A DNA stretch of 47,661 nucleotides from a virus: positions 1 to 47,661 of IMG/VR virus record IMGVR_UViG_3300042691_018045. The stretch is one strand, 5' to 3'. The translations under genes were made by a program, and so were the position numbers. The notes under the pieces are model-generated. The model did not search any database. It saw only the letters and a list, made by a program, of their open reading frames with translations, and had not been told where the DNA came from. Positions 29,482 through 38,585 of this stretch are shown piece by piece (position 1 is the stretch's first letter; the number at the start of each line of letters is the position of its first letter).

Positions 29482-30036
29482 ATGGGGAGACGATCTAAGC
29501 TGACTGACCGCCAGTGGCAGCAAATTGGCGAGCGATTGCTCAAGGGCGATAAGGCCAGAGCGATCGCTCGAGAATTTGGCGTTGCGGAATCAACGATTAG
29601 AGAGCGTTTTTCCGACGAACATCGGAAAGTAAAAGACGTTGCAAATCAACTGGTTACGGCAGAAACCGCTTTAAAGGCGCTGCCAATTTCCGCGCAAATT
29701 TCCGCGCTTAACCTCGCAGAAGAACTAAAGGCGATTTCTACTCACTTGGCAGGGGCTGCAAAGTACGGTGCAGCGACAGCGCACAGACTGAGCGGCATTG
29801 CCCACGCAAAGGTGCAGTTGATCGACGACGCCGCGCCCCTCAATGAAGAAAGCCTGGAGTCTCTAAAGGGTGTGGCTGTTCTGACCAACATGGCGAATGC
29901 CGCCAGCACCATCCCGATGAACCTCCTAGCCGCAAACAAAGATGCTGTGAAGGCGCTGAACGATGCAGCCCGCCCATCGCCAGAGCGCGTCATCGTGACG
30001 GTAGAGGACGCCAGCATGCCAGCGCCGGATGCCTAA
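29482..30036 (+). CDS. terS: terminase small subunit
   Basis: 184 residues. The N-terminus is a HTH (LTDRQWQQIGERLLKGDKARAIAREFGVAESTIRERF) typical of small terminases that bind pac DNA. The middle is a long helical oligomerisation region (ISALNLAEELKAISTHLAG), the C-terminus is short and acidic. It is followed with an 8-base overlap by the large subunit. Recognition of the packaging site is the expected role. Confidence 0.85.
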   Translation: MGRRSKLTDRQWQQIGERLLKGDKARAIAREFGVAESTIRERFSDEHRKVKDVANQLVTAETALKALPISAQISALNLAEELKAISTHLAGAAKYGAATAHRLSGIAHAKVQLIDDAAPLNEESLESLKGVAVLTNMANAASTIPMNLLAANKDAVKALNDAARPSPERVIVTVEDASMPAPDA

Positions 30037-31303
30037 GCTCAACGGGCCGCAGGCGCAGTTCATCGCGCTGGATAGAAAGTTCAAAGCGTTGGTTTGTGGG
30101 TTTGGAACAGGGAAGACATGGGGCGGCTGCGCGGACCTATGCAAGCATGCTTGGGAGTGGCCGGGGGTAAACAGCGGCTACTTCGCTCCGACGTATCCGA
30201 TGATCCGGGACATCTTCTTTCCAACGATTGAGGAGGTGGCTGCAGATTGGGGTCTTGAGGCTGACATCAAGGAGGCCAACAAAGAAGTCCACTTCTATGC
30301 TGGGGGCCAATATCGCAGCACAGTGATTTGTAGATCTATGGAGAAGCCCGGCACTATTGTCGGCTTCAAGATCGGCAAGGCACTGATCGACGAGTTAGAC
30401 ATCCTTGAAAAGGTGAAGGCAGAGCATGCGTGGCGCAAGATCATCGCCCGATTGCGCCAGAACGTGGACGGCCTGCAAAACGGCGTCAGTGTCACAACAA
30501 CACCCGAGGGTTTCAAGTTTGTTTATGAGCAGTTTGTAAAGCAGCTCCGCGACAAACCTTCTCTTGGCAGCCTCTACGGAATGGTGCAGGCAAGCACCTA
30601 CCAGAACGCCAAGAACCTTCCGCACGATTACATCAGCTCGCTGTTGGCCAGTTATCCGCCTCAGCTAATCAATGCCTACATTCGTGGGCAGTTCGTCAAT
30701 CTGGCAAGCGGCAATGTTTACCCAAACTTTGACCGCCGACTCAACCATACAGACGAGCGCATCCAAGAGGGGGAGCCGCTGCACATCGGAATGGACTTCA
30801 ACGTCATGAATATGACCGCGACAGTCAGCGTAATCAGAAACGGACTGCCGCTTACTCTTGGCGAACTGACCAAGGTTCGAGACACGCCGACCATGGCCCA
30901 GATGATTAAGGCGAGATTTGTTGAAAAAGGGCATTCAGTCACTGTTTACCCAGACGCCAGCGGCGGCAATACGAGTTCTAAGAACGCCAGCGAATCCGAT
31001 CTAACCATTCTTCGCAGCGCTGGCCTGACGATCAAAGTCAACCCGTCAAATCCAGCCGTCAAGGACCGAATCAACGCGGTGGACGCTATGACATTGAACG
31101 CCGATGGCATGCGCCGCTGGAAGATCAATACCGACACCTGTCCAGCGCTCACTGAGGCCCAAGAGCAGCAGGCTTGGGACAAGAACGGCGAGCCTGATAA
31201 GAAAAGCGGCCACGACCATCCGAACGATGCGATTGGTTATTTCATGGTCCACAAATTCCCGATCAATGTCCGCTCGGCAAGCTTCAAACCCCTAAGAATA
31301 TGA
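30029..31303 (+). CDS. terL: terminase large subunit
   Basis: 424 residues. Walker A CGFGTGKTWGG at about 23; Walker B KALIDELDIL with the catalytic Glu near 120; coupling motif VTTTPEG; nuclease domain start HIGMDFNVMNMTATV with Asp near 249, and a later Asp in YPDASGGNTS and GHDHPNDAIGY. ATPase motor and nuclease for DNA packaging. Overlaps the portal gene by four bases. Type of packaging (headful) is suggested by the circularly permuted assembly but not proven. Confidence 0.95.
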   Translation: MPKLNGPQAQFIALDRKFKALVCGFGTGKTWGGCADLCKHAWEWPGVNSGYFAPTYPMIRDIFFPTIEEVAADWGLEADIKEANKEVHFYAGGQYRSTVICRSMEKPGTIVGFKIGKALIDELDILEKVKAEHAWRKIIARLRQNVDGLQNGVSVTTTPEGFKFVYEQFVKQLRDKPSLGSLYGMVQASTYQNAKNLPHDYISSLLASYPPQLINAYIRGQFVNLASGNVYPNFDRRLNHTDERIQEGEPLHIGMDFNVMNMTATVSVIRNGLPLTLGELTKVRDTPTMAQMIKARFVEKGHSVTVYPDASGGNTSSKNASESDLTILRSAGLTIKVNPSNPAVKDRINAVDAMTLNADGMRRWKINTDTCPALTEAQEQQAWDKNGEPDKKSGHDHPNDAIGYFMVHKFPINVRSASFKPLRI

Positions 31304-32703
31304 CCCAAGACCCATCCAAACAATCAGCCCAAGTAGCAGGAATGCAGGCTGATTGGGGATTGGTGCGCGTGTTGCTTGGTGGTACTGCGGCTATTCGTGA
31401 GGCAGGTGAGCGATACCTTCCGAAAAACCACAGTGAAGAGCGTGAAGCATACGAGGCGCGGCTCAAGAGTTCCACGCTGTTTCCTGGTTTCAGCCGCACC
31501 GTAAAGACACTGGCCGCAAAGCCCTTCAGTAAGGCGCTTGCGTTCGGTGATGACGTTCCTGAGCAGATTCAAGAATATTGCGAGGACGTTGATTTAGAGG
31601 GACAGAACCTGCACGCCTTTTCATCCAAGGTGATGCAGAACGTGCTTGCTTATGGCCTTCATGGAGTGTTGGTTGACTTCCCGCCTGTAGTTCCTGCGAG
31701 GAACCTTGAGGAAGAGCGCCAGACTGGTGCTCGACCTTACTTTGTCAGCATCAAGGCTGAGCAGTTGTTAGGCTGGCGTGCAAGCCGCGTCGGTGGGCGC
31801 TGGGTCATCGATCAACTGCGCTACATGGAGGCAGTGGACGAGCCTGATGGTGAATTCGCAGACGCCTGCATTAAACAGGTCCGGGTGTTGGAGCCTGGTA
31901 AGTGGCGTACCTTTAGGATGGACGCCAGAACCCAAAAGTGGGTGATGCACGAGGAAGGTGTCACCAGCCTGCCTTATGTGCCGTTCGTGCCGTTCTACGG
32001 TGAAAGAACAGGGTTCATGTCCGGCAAGCCGCCATTGATAGAGCTGGCCCACTTGAACGTTGAACACTGGCAGAGCGCATCGGATCAGCGCAACATCCTG
32101 CATGTGGCGCGTGTGCCGATCTTGGCTGTGATTGGTGACATCCCAGAAACTTTCAGTCTTGCAATTGGCTCATCTGGTGCAGCTAATTTGCCAGCAGGCT
32201 GCGACATGAAGTTTGTGGAGCACACAGGGCAAGCCATCGGCGCAGGCAAGGAAGACCTTGAGGCGCTTGAGGAAAGAATGCGCCAAGCCGGGGCTGAACT
32301 GCTGGTTCTGAAGCGTGGAAACGCCACAGCGACAGAGATTGCGACGGACAACGCAATCGGCATGTGCGCACTACAAGAAATCGTGCAGTCGTTCGAGGAT
32401 TCGCTAGACCAGTGCCTGCAAATCATGGCCGATTGGGTCAGGTTGCCTGAAGGCGGGCATGTGACGGTTTTCAACGACTTCGGCGCAGCATCCTTGGCCG
32501 ATGCCTCCGCTGAATTGCTGCTCAAAGCGCAGCAGGGCGGAATTGTCAGCAAGCCCACGTTCATCAATGAGATGAAGAGGCGCGGCATTTTGTCTGCTGA
32601 GGTTGATGCTGAAGACGAATCTGAAAGGATCGCGGAAGACGGGCCGAGTCTGGGCGATATGGTTGAGCCTGTGATTGCTGGAGACAATCAAGGGGCTAGC
32701 TGA
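31300..32703 (+). CDS. portal protein (DUF4055 type)
   Basis: 467 residues. Features of DUF4055 portals: a Trp/Gly-rich early part (RERYLPKNHSEEREAYEARL is the usual opening; LFPGFSRTVKTLAAKPF), VLVDFPP, YGERTG, LAHLNVEHWQSASDQRNILHVARVP, and the C-terminal GNATATEIATDNAIG. It forms the dodecameric ring through which DNA passes. It follows terminase and precedes the minor head protein, the usual order. Confidence 0.88.
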   Translation: MTQDPSKQSAQVAGMQADWGLVRVLLGGTAAIREAGERYLPKNHSEEREAYEARLKSSTLFPGFSRTVKTLAAKPFSKALAFGDDVPEQIQEYCEDVDLEGQNLHAFSSKVMQNVLAYGLHGVLVDFPPVVPARNLEEERQTGARPYFVSIKAEQLLGWRASRVGGRWVIDQLRYMEAVDEPDGEFADACIKQVRVLEPGKWRTFRMDARTQKWVMHEEGVTSLPYVPFVPFYGERTGFMSGKPPLIELAHLNVEHWQSASDQRNILHVARVPILAVIGDIPETFSLAIGSSGAANLPAGCDMKFVEHTGQAIGAGKEDLEALEERMRQAGAELLVLKRGNATATEIATDNAIGMCALQEIVQSFEDSLDQCLQIMADWVRLPEGGHVTVFNDFGAASLADASAELLLKAQQGGIVSKPTFINEMKRRGILSAEVDAEDESERIAEDGPSLGDMVEPVIAGDNQGAS

Positions 32704-33779
32704 TGAGCCCCAAGCAGATCGAGCTGGCCGACGCCATCATCAGCCATCAGGTGGCGTTGCAGCGCTACAGCAACGGCCAAGTGCGCAAGATCATCGCGCT
32801 ACTGAACCGTGCCGATGCGGACATGTTCGCTCAGTTGACTAACCTGCTGAGTTCGGTTGATCCATCGACGTTTCAGATTGAGCGGTTGGAAGGGCTGCTT
32901 ACATCTGTTCGGGCAATCAATGCAGGCGCATATCAGCAGGCCGGTGAGTTGCTGGTTAGCGATATGCGCGAGTTTGTGGTTTATGAGGCTGGGTTTCAGT
33001 TCCAGTTGTTCGAGTCGCTTGATGTTGGATTCACTGTGACGGCTGTGAGCCCAGAACAAGCATATGCGGCGGCGATGGCGAGGCCATTCCAGGGCGCATT
33101 GCTTCGGGACGTGTTCACCGAAGCGGCACCGGTCAAGTTCAAGCGGATTCGTGATTCGATCCGTATGGGGTTTGTAGAAGGTAAGACGATCAGCCAAATG
33201 GTCACGGAACTGCGCGGCACCAGAGCACGCGGCTACGAAGACGGGATCATTGAGATTGACCGCCGTCATGCTGAATCGATTGTGCGGACTGCTGTGAGCC
33301 ATACGGCAGGCGTTGCGCGGGACAGGTTTCACGAGGCAAACGCCGACATTCTTGGATCGCTGATGTGGCTGTCTACGCTGGACGGTAGAACATCAGAAGC
33401 CTGCATTGCAAGGTCAGGCAAGCGGTACACAGTCAAAGGCCACAAACCAATAGGGCATTCAATGCCTTGGGCCGGTGGGCCTGGGGCGCTTCATTGGCGT
33501 TGCCGCTCGGTTTCACTACCGCTGCTGGAAGGCCAAGACGGATTCGTCGGCGAGCAAGCATCAGAAACCGGCCCGGTCGATGCAAACATGAGCTACGGCG
33601 GCTGGCTGAGGCGGCAAAGCGCAGCCAAACAGGATGAGGTTTTGGGGGCAACACGCGGAGCATTGTTCCGGCGTGGTGGGCTTGAGATCGACAAATTTGT
33701 GAACGACAAAGGCAAGTGGTACAGCCTTGAGCAGTTAAAGGCGCTAGAAGGCAAGGCGTTCCAGAAGGCAGGCGTCTAA
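32703..33779 (+). CDS. minor head protein (SPP1 gp7/Mu F type)
   Basis: 358 residues. The C-terminal half has RTAVSHTAGVARDRFHEAN, WLSTLDGRTSEACIARSG and PGALHWRCRSVSLPL, the Mu F-like head morphogenesis signature. The start overlaps the portal stop. It binds portal and scaffold during procapsid assembly and may be ejected with DNA. A C-terminal extension, about 300-358, ending AFQKAGV, is of unknown role. Confidence 0.88.
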   Translation: MSPKQIELADAIISHQVALQRYSNGQVRKIIALLNRADADMFAQLTNLLSSVDPSTFQIERLEGLLTSVRAINAGAYQQAGELLVSDMREFVVYEAGFQFQLFESLDVGFTVTAVSPEQAYAAAMARPFQGALLRDVFTEAAPVKFKRIRDSIRMGFVEGKTISQMVTELRGTRARGYEDGIIEIDRRHAESIVRTAVSHTAGVARDRFHEANADILGSLMWLSTLDGRTSEACIARSGKRYTVKGHKPIGHSMPWAGGPGALHWRCRSVSLPLLEGQDGFVGEQASETGPVDANMSYGGWLRRQSAAKQDEVLGATRGALFRRGGLEIDKFVNDKGKWYSLEQLKALEGKAFQKAGV

Positions 33780-33788
33780 AATCGCCGC

Positions 33789-34019
33789 GTGTCAAAACTC
33801 CGCCTTATCCAGCCATCGCCACCCGGCCCGCGTGAAACAGCGCGGCTGAAGATCAAGGCCAACAAGCCCGCAGACCTGGTGCAGTGCAACCGCTGCGGCG
33901 GCAGAGAGTTCATCGAAACAAAGACCGGCGTGATGTACCGCGACGGCAAGTATCTAGGAGGCACCAAGACGCTGATATGCGTAGCGTGCCTCCTGACAGG
34001 ACACAGACAAACAACCTAA
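33789..34019 (+). CDS. small zinc-ribbon protein of the head region
   Basis: 76 residues from a GTG start. CNRCGG and CVAC, about 35 residues apart, form a zinc ribbon; KIKANKPADLVQCNRCGGREFIETKTG is a pattern I recall from small proteins near head genes in several phages. Function unknown. A terminator overlaps its stop codon. Confidence 0.62.
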   Translation: MSKLRLIQPSPPGPRETARLKIKANKPADLVQCNRCGGREFIETKTGVMYRDGKYLGGTKTLICVACLLTGHRQTT

Positions 34020-34042
34020 GCCCTCCACGCGAGGGCTTTTTC
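34019..34042 (+). terminator. intrinsic terminator before the scaffold gene (first of two)
   Basis: AGCCCTC (34019-34025) and GAGGGCT (34031-34037), 5-nt loop, followed by TTTTCTTT. First of two hairpins in tandem. Confidence 0.8.
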
Positions 34043-34049
34043 TTTACCA

Positions 34050-34082
34050 AACCGCCTCGGAGAAATCCCGGGCGGTTTTTTC
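34050..34082 (+). terminator. intrinsic terminator before the scaffold gene (second of two)
   Basis: AACCGCC (34050-34056) and GGCGGTT (34071-34077), 14-nt loop, then a T-run. Two strong terminators in tandem inside the late operon. Confidence 0.78.
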
Positions 34083-34166
34083 ATGCCCGCTTGTGGAAGC
34101 AAGTCGGGTGTTTCGAGGCCGGATGGTCTCTACCGCCCTGTGCCGGATGGCAAAGGAAAACCACCA

Positions 34167-34934
34167 ATGAAACTCAAACTCACCCCCGAAGGTCATGCAG
34201 TAGTCCAAGACGGCAAGCCCGTTTACGTCAGCGATGACGGCAAAGAGATTGCATTTGATGCCCCACAAACACGAGACACCATCGCCAGGTTAAACGCCGA
34301 AGCGAAGGGCCACCGTGAGCGTGCTGAGGCAGCAGAGGCAAAGCTAAAGCCGTTTGAAGGCATTAGCGACCCAGCCAAAGCCATCAAAGCATTGGAGCTG
34401 GTATCAAACCTTGACCAAAAGCGCCTTGTGGATGCAGGCGAGAAGGACAAGGCTATCGCAGAAGCTATCAAGGCCGTGGAAGAGAAGTATTCACCGATTG
34501 TTTCCAAAGCGGAACAGTTGGAGGCTGCCCTCTACGCAGAAAAGATCGGCGGCGCGTTCTCGCGTTCAAAGCTGATCGCCGACAAGTTTGCCATCCCGGC
34601 TGACTTGGTTCAGGCCCGCTTCGGCAGCGCTTTCAAGATCGAAGACGGTAAGACGGTTGCATACGACCAGCATGGCAACAAGATTTTCAGCCGCGCCCGT
34701 CCGGGTGAATTGGCTGACTTCGATGAGGCCATTGAAACGCTTGTTGACCACTACCCATACAAGGCGCAAATCCTTAAGGGCTCTGGTGCGACAGGCAGCG
34801 GTGCAGGTGGAAGTTCACAAGGTGTGGGCGGCAAGAAAACCACCACTCGTGCGCAGTTCGACGCACTCGATCCAGCGGCAAGGGCTTCCTTCGCCAAGGA
34901 GATCGCGCAAGGCACAGCAGCAATAGCTGACTGA
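34167..34934 (+). CDS. scaffold-like protein
   Basis: 255 residues from the ATG at 34167, after AAAGG; the frame open upstream to 34083 runs into a terminator and is rejected. Charged coiled coil in the first two thirds (TIARLNAEAKGHRERAEAAEAKLKPFEG), then an ordered patch (ADKFAIPADLVQARFGSAFKIED), then a Gly/Ser linker and a helical end. Directly before the coat gene and of typical size for a scaffold. The name is based on position and composition. Confidence 0.72.
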   Translation: MKLKLTPEGHAVVQDGKPVYVSDDGKEIAFDAPQTRDTIARLNAEAKGHRERAEAAEAKLKPFEGISDPAKAIKALELVSNLDQKRLVDAGEKDKAIAEAIKAVEEKYSPIVSKAEQLEAALYAEKIGGAFSRSKLIADKFAIPADLVQARFGSAFKIEDGKTVAYDQHGNKIFSRARPGELADFDEAIETLVDHYPYKAQILKGSGATGSGAGGSSQGVGGKKTTTRAQFDALDPAARASFAKEIAQGTAAIAD

Positions 34935-34956
34935 TTCATTTCATTCGCAAACCCAG

Positions 34957-34979
34957 AGCCCGCCATGTGCGGGCTTTTT
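34957..34979 (+). terminator. intrinsic terminator between scaffold and coat genes
   Basis: AGCCCGC (34957-34963)/GCGGGCT (34969-34975), 5-nt loop, TTTTT. Same stem as the terminator at 17667-17685. Confidence 0.8.
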
Positions 34980-35000
34980 CATTTCTGAAAGGCCTAAATC

Positions 35001-36164
35001 ATGGCAAATACTTTGACCAACCTGATCCCAACCATTTACAACGGTCTGGACATCGTTTCTCGTGAACTCGTCGGCTTTATCCCTGCCGTCAGTTCCGACA
35101 TGACCTATCAGCGTGCAGCAGTCGGTCAAACCGTCCGCTCGCACATTGCTCCTGCTGCGACCGCCAGCGACATTACGCCCGCTGTGACGCCCCCTAACGA
35201 TGGCGACCAAACCATCGGCAGCACAACCATGACCATCACTAAGGCGCGTCGTGTACCTGTTCGCTGGAACGGTGAAGAAAAGCGCGGCTTGGACAACAAC
35301 GGCGCAAGCTACAACATCATCTTGCGTGACCAGTTCACCCAAGCATTCCGCACGCTGACGAACGAGATTGAGGCCGACTTGGCTGCTTTGTACTTGAGCG
35401 CTTCTCGCGCAACTGGTACAGCAGGCACCGCACCATTCGGAACTGCTGGTGACTTGAGCGATACGGCTGGTGCGCTGCGCATCTTGGAAGAAAACGGCGC
35501 TCAAGGCTTGGACTTCCAGCTCGTGCTTGGTACTGCTGCCATGGCCAACCTGCGCGGCAAACAGTCCGTTCTCTTCAAGGTCAATGAGGCCGGTCGCGAG
35601 GACATGCTGCGCAACGGTATTACAGACCGTTTGCAAGGCTTGGCATTGCGTCAGAGTGCTGCTGTTCGTCGCCACACCAAGGGCACTGGCGCATCGGCTA
35701 CAACCAATAACGCAGGCTATGCGGTTGGTGCAACCACGATTACGCTGGCATCTGCTGGTACCGGCACCATTGTGGCAGGCGATGTCATCACCTTCGCTGG
35801 TGATACGAACCAGTACGTGGTTGTCACTGGTGATACCGATGTTTCAAACGGCGGCACCGTGGTCCTGGCCGCCCCTGGCTTGATGCAAGCGATTCCCGCA
35901 GCCGCAACCAACATCACGGTAGTCAACACCAGCAACCGAAACATGTTCTTTGCTCGTTCAGCTATCGCTCTGGCTACTCGCGCTCCGGCTTTGCCTGAGC
36001 AAGGTGATTCGGCCATCGACCGCATGTTGATCACTGACCCCTTGTCTGGTCTGACCTTTGAGGTGTCGATGTACGCCCAGTACCGCCAGATGCAATACGA
36101 GGTCGCTTTGGCTTGGGGTGTTGCTGCTGTCAAGCCTGAGCACATCGGCTTGTTGTTGGGTTAA
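35001..36164 (+). CDS. major capsid protein, P22 coat type
   Basis: 387 residues. N-terminal TLTNLIPTIYNGLDIVSRELVGFIPAV and TMTITKARRVPVRWNGEE are the P22-type coat opening; ITDRLQGLALRQSA and FFARSAIALATRAP are later family segments. About 234-315 is a beta-rich insertion (GATTITLASAGTGTIVAGDV) in the place of the P22 I-domain. Preceded by GAAAGG before the ATG. Terminators flank the gene on both sides, so its mRNA level can differ from that of its neighbours. Confidence 0.88.
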   Translation: MANTLTNLIPTIYNGLDIVSRELVGFIPAVSSDMTYQRAAVGQTVRSHIAPAATASDITPAVTPPNDGDQTIGSTTMTITKARRVPVRWNGEEKRGLDNNGASYNIILRDQFTQAFRTLTNEIEADLAALYLSASRATGTAGTAPFGTAGDLSDTAGALRILEENGAQGLDFQLVLGTAAMANLRGKQSVLFKVNEAGREDMLRNGITDRLQGLALRQSAAVRRHTKGTGASATTNNAGYAVGATTITLASAGTGTIVAGDVITFAGDTNQYVVVTGDTDVSNGGTVVLAAPGLMQAIPAAATNITVVNTSNRNMFFARSAIALATRAPALPEQGDSAIDRMLITDPLSGLTFEVSMYAQYRQMQYEVALAWGVAAVKPEHIGLLLG

Positions 36165-36171
36165 CTAACAC

Positions 36172-36200
36172 GCCGGGGCTTTGAGCGATCCGGCCCCGGC
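36172..36200 (+). other. strong hairpin after the coat gene, without T-run
   Basis: GCCGGGGC (36172-36179) and GCCCCGGC (36193-36200), perfect 8-bp stem, 13-nt loop. Not followed by T. May protect the 3' end of the coat message or slow the ribosome. Confidence 0.6.
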
Positions 36201-36217
36201 ACTCAAAAGGACAAACC

Positions 36218-36397
36218 ATGTCAGACGAAGTCAAAACCATTCGCATCAAACCATCGCACGAGTCTCAAGGCGATTACGTTGTCATCAACGAATCAGACTT
36301 TGATGAAGCCGTGCATGAGCTGTACCAGCCTGTGGCGGAACCAGGGGAAGAAAAGCCCCGCCGTGGACGCCCGCCTAAGCAAGATGCAACCGAATAA
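36218..36397 (+). CDS. 59-residue protein after the coat gene
   Basis: Read from the ATG at 36218 with AAAGGA upstream. MSDEVKTIRIKPSHESQGDYVVIN is a beta-rich start; the C-terminus PRRGRPPKQDATE holds an AT-hook-like GRPPK. Short proteins of this kind often follow coat genes. Role unknown; a capsid accessory is likely from position. Confidence 0.6.
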   Translation: MSDEVKTIRIKPSHESQGDYVVINESDFDEAVHELYQPVAEPGEEKPRRGRPPKQDATE

Positions 36398-36398
36398 C

Positions 36399-36418
36399 AA
36401 GCCCTCGCGGGCTTTTTT
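36399..36418 (+). terminator. intrinsic terminator after the coat module
   Basis: AAGCCC (399-404)/GGGCTT (409-414), TCGC loop, then T residues to 36418. Confidence 0.75.
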
Positions 36419-36434
36419 CATTTAAGGGGCCAAC

Positions 36435-36902
36435 ATGGCTACAGGTGATGTGAAGTGGTTTGCGCAGGGTCTATTGGACCTTGGCAACAAGATCCACGAT
36501 TTAGACGGCGACGATTGGCGGCTTGGCATTGTCACGACCGCCACGGTCCCGGCAATCAGCACCGCTGCGCCTCATTGGGGCGGTACTGGAACAACCAACT
36601 TTGCGACCAACCAAGTCGCTACAGCAACCGCCTACACAGGGCCAATTGCATTGGCAAACGAGTCGTGGACGATTGTTTCCAACAACCCCACATTTCGCGC
36701 TGACAACGTGACCATTGCTCAGGATGCATCGGGCTTCACAAACGGCGCATACGGGATCATCTACAACAACACCGACGCAAACAAACGTGCCATTGGTTTT
36801 GTTGAGCTGAGTTCGACCGGTGCTGCGTCCATCGTTTCCGGTCCGATCACGATTGACTGGAACGGTGCGTCAAATGACATCCTCCGGCTCACACCGGCTT
36901 AA
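36435..36902 (+). CDS. putative virion (head decoration) protein
   Basis: 155 residues with AAGGGG before the ATG. Beta-rich: VKWFAQGLLDLGNKIHDLDGDDWRLG, AIGFVELSSTGAASIVSGPITIDW. It sits right after the coat module and looks like small structural proteins found there in other phages. Family not named; decoration is inferred. Confidence 0.58.
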   Translation: MATGDVKWFAQGLLDLGNKIHDLDGDDWRLGIVTTATVPAISTAAPHWGGTGTTNFATNQVATATAYTGPIALANESWTIVSNNPTFRADNVTIAQDASGFTNGAYGIIYNNTDANKRAIGFVELSSTGAASIVSGPITIDWNGASNDILRLTPA

Positions 36903-36904
36903 GC

Positions 36905-37135
36905 ATGACGCAGGATCAAAAGCCTCCAGTTGAGCAAAACGACATTGTTTTGCTTGACGTTAAGGAGCGCGGCGCGTGGGTTCCAGCGGAAACGGTCGCT
37001 GAATTGCAGGCCGACCTGGACAAGTGCCGCTCTGAGAACAAAGGCTGGAAAGCGTTGTTCAGACGAGTTCAAGAAGCCCTTTTCGGTGGCAAGGCGCGCA
37101 AAGACGATGACTTTGACAGCGGGTTCCCAACATGA
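36905..37135 (+). CDS. small charged protein, unknown function
   Basis: 76 residues with a coiled-coil middle (AELQADLDKCRSENKGWK) and a basic-acidic end (GGKARKDDDFDSG). ATGA overlap with the membrane microprotein. Unrecognised. Confidence 0.6.
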   Translation: MTQDQKPPVEQNDIVLLDVKERGAWVPAETVAELQADLDKCRSENKGWKALFRRVQEALFGGKARKDDDFDSGFPT

Positions 37136-37236
37136 CTGAAGACATCGTTTCGTTCATTTTGGTGGCCCCGCTTCTTGTGGTTGTGCTGTTTGCGCTGCTT
37201 TATTTGGTTGGTATCGGTACGGGTAAAAAGAAGTGA
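37132..37236 (+). CDS. 34-residue membrane microprotein
   Basis: Short gene with ATGA and GTGA overlaps on its two sides. MTEDIVSFILVAPLLVVVLF continues as ALLYLVGIGTGKKK: one long membrane segment and a basic end. A membrane peptide among virion genes is unusual. The tight overlaps support translation. Confidence 0.55.
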   Translation: MTEDIVSFILVAPLLVVVLFALLYLVGIGTGKKK

Positions 37237-38576
37237 TCCGATTCCCGAATCGTGGGCGAGGCTCGCCTGTAGCGCCATCAGAGATACCAAGTTGGGTAGC
37301 TTCTGTTTCTTCTCGCACATTTACGTCGCTCGCATCTTCTGGCGCGGCAACTTGGAACACTGGCGCAGGCGCTGTTATTCCTTCGCGGGCTTACCGTGGC
37401 ACCAATCCAATCGGCTCAATCATGGATGCCTACGCCGATCCGGCGTATGACCCGATCACCAAAAAGCTCTACTTTTTCGGCGGCGGTCACGGGGATGGAA
37501 GCTGCAACGCGCTCGTGTGTTTTGACCTCGCGACGCTGACTTATTCGCTTGAGTGCGACGCCTCGCCGACCTCAGAGTACCCGCCAAACTACCTCGCCGG
37601 GGCGAACAACTACACGCTGCCATCAGGCCTGTTCCTCGGGAACTATTTCCGGCCGCTGTCGCAGCTACCGAATCCAATCGATCAGCCCTACGCGGCTGCG
37701 ATTTCAAAACCTGTGGCCGACCACCGTTACGGATCACAGGCAGTGCGCGCAAAAGTCGGCGTTCCACGCGAGATCCACTATTTTTATGCGGTCCCAAAGG
37801 TCTACAACCTCGATACGCACGCGTGGGACTTTGATCCATCCTGGACAGAGGATCGCCTGTGGACGGTGAGAGAGGTCGGGGCCAGGGCAAACATTCAGTC
37901 AGCCGGCCTTGGCAACAACATTGGATTCACCGACCAAGCTAACCACCAGCTAGGCCAGGGAACGATGTGCGTCTACGACGACGTGACGGATCAATTCCTC
38001 GTCACGCTGGTTGGTGGCGGCTACCGGTACGGGTTCTTTTTGTGGGACGCAGCGACACGGACATGCCCTCGTGTTGTCTCCAACACTGGAAGCGGCTTCC
38101 AGATTGTTGAGTCAACACCAATGGTCAAGGTTGGTCGTTGGGTCTACATATTCACCTCAGATATCAGCCTCCCCTACTACCAACGTGTAATAGACAGGGG
38201 GATCCGTTTTAACTTTGACTCTGGTGTGATTGAGTATTTCAACATCACCGGTCAATCGATAAGCCATGGCGTTGACAGCAACCAAGAGTGCGCGCCTTGC
38301 TGGTACTCAGCAGTCACAAACAGGATTGCTTTCTGGAGCCACAACCCGACAGACAAGCAAAACATCTACGAACTTGATGTCGGGGCTTTGACGGCAGGCG
38401 GTGGCACAGGCGCCATCAACTCTGCTTACTCTTGGACGATGACCAAATCCGCATTGTCTGGAACGGCTCCAAGTGTCATTTCCTATAAGTACAACGGCGT
38501 GGTTCAGATCCCCGAATACGGGCTCGCAGTCGTGTTGCCGCATTCAACGCTCGCTCCCATTGCCATTGAAATTTAG
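37233..38576 (+). CDS. kelch-like beta-propeller protein
   Basis: 447 residues from a GTG at 37233 (overlap GTGA). Kelch-type blades: DPITKKLYFFGGGHGDGSCN...CFDLATLTYSLE near 75-110; VYNLDTHAWDFD near 190; CVYDDVTDQFLVTLVGGGYR...LWDAATRTC near 250-285; FSGV-like blade ends with FNFDSGVIEYFN near 335 and YELDVGALTAGG near 385. Gly-rich turns and Trp at blade ends support a propeller. Probably a virion adhesin or decoration. No enzyme signature. Confidence 0.62.
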   Translation: MIRFPNRGRGSPVAPSEIPSWVASVSSRTFTSLASSGAATWNTGAGAVIPSRAYRGTNPIGSIMDAYADPAYDPITKKLYFFGGGHGDGSCNALVCFDLATLTYSLECDASPTSEYPPNYLAGANNYTLPSGLFLGNYFRPLSQLPNPIDQPYAAAISKPVADHRYGSQAVRAKVGVPREIHYFYAVPKVYNLDTHAWDFDPSWTEDRLWTVREVGARANIQSAGLGNNIGFTDQANHQLGQGTMCVYDDVTDQFLVTLVGGGYRYGFFLWDAATRTCPRVVSNTGSGFQIVESTPMVKVGRWVYIFTSDISLPYYQRVIDRGIRFNFDSGVIEYFNITGQSISHGVDSNQECAPCWYSAVTNRIAFWSHNPTDKQNIYELDVGALTAGGGTGAINSAYSWTMTKSALSGTAPSVISYKYNGVVQIPEYGLAVVLPHSTLAPIAIEI

Positions 38577-38585
38577 AGGCGAGAC

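Noticed and set aside
34083-34166. N-terminal extension of the scaffold-like gene
   Set aside because: It starts directly after two terminators, has a composition unlike the rest, and a better start with AAAGG lies at 34167.
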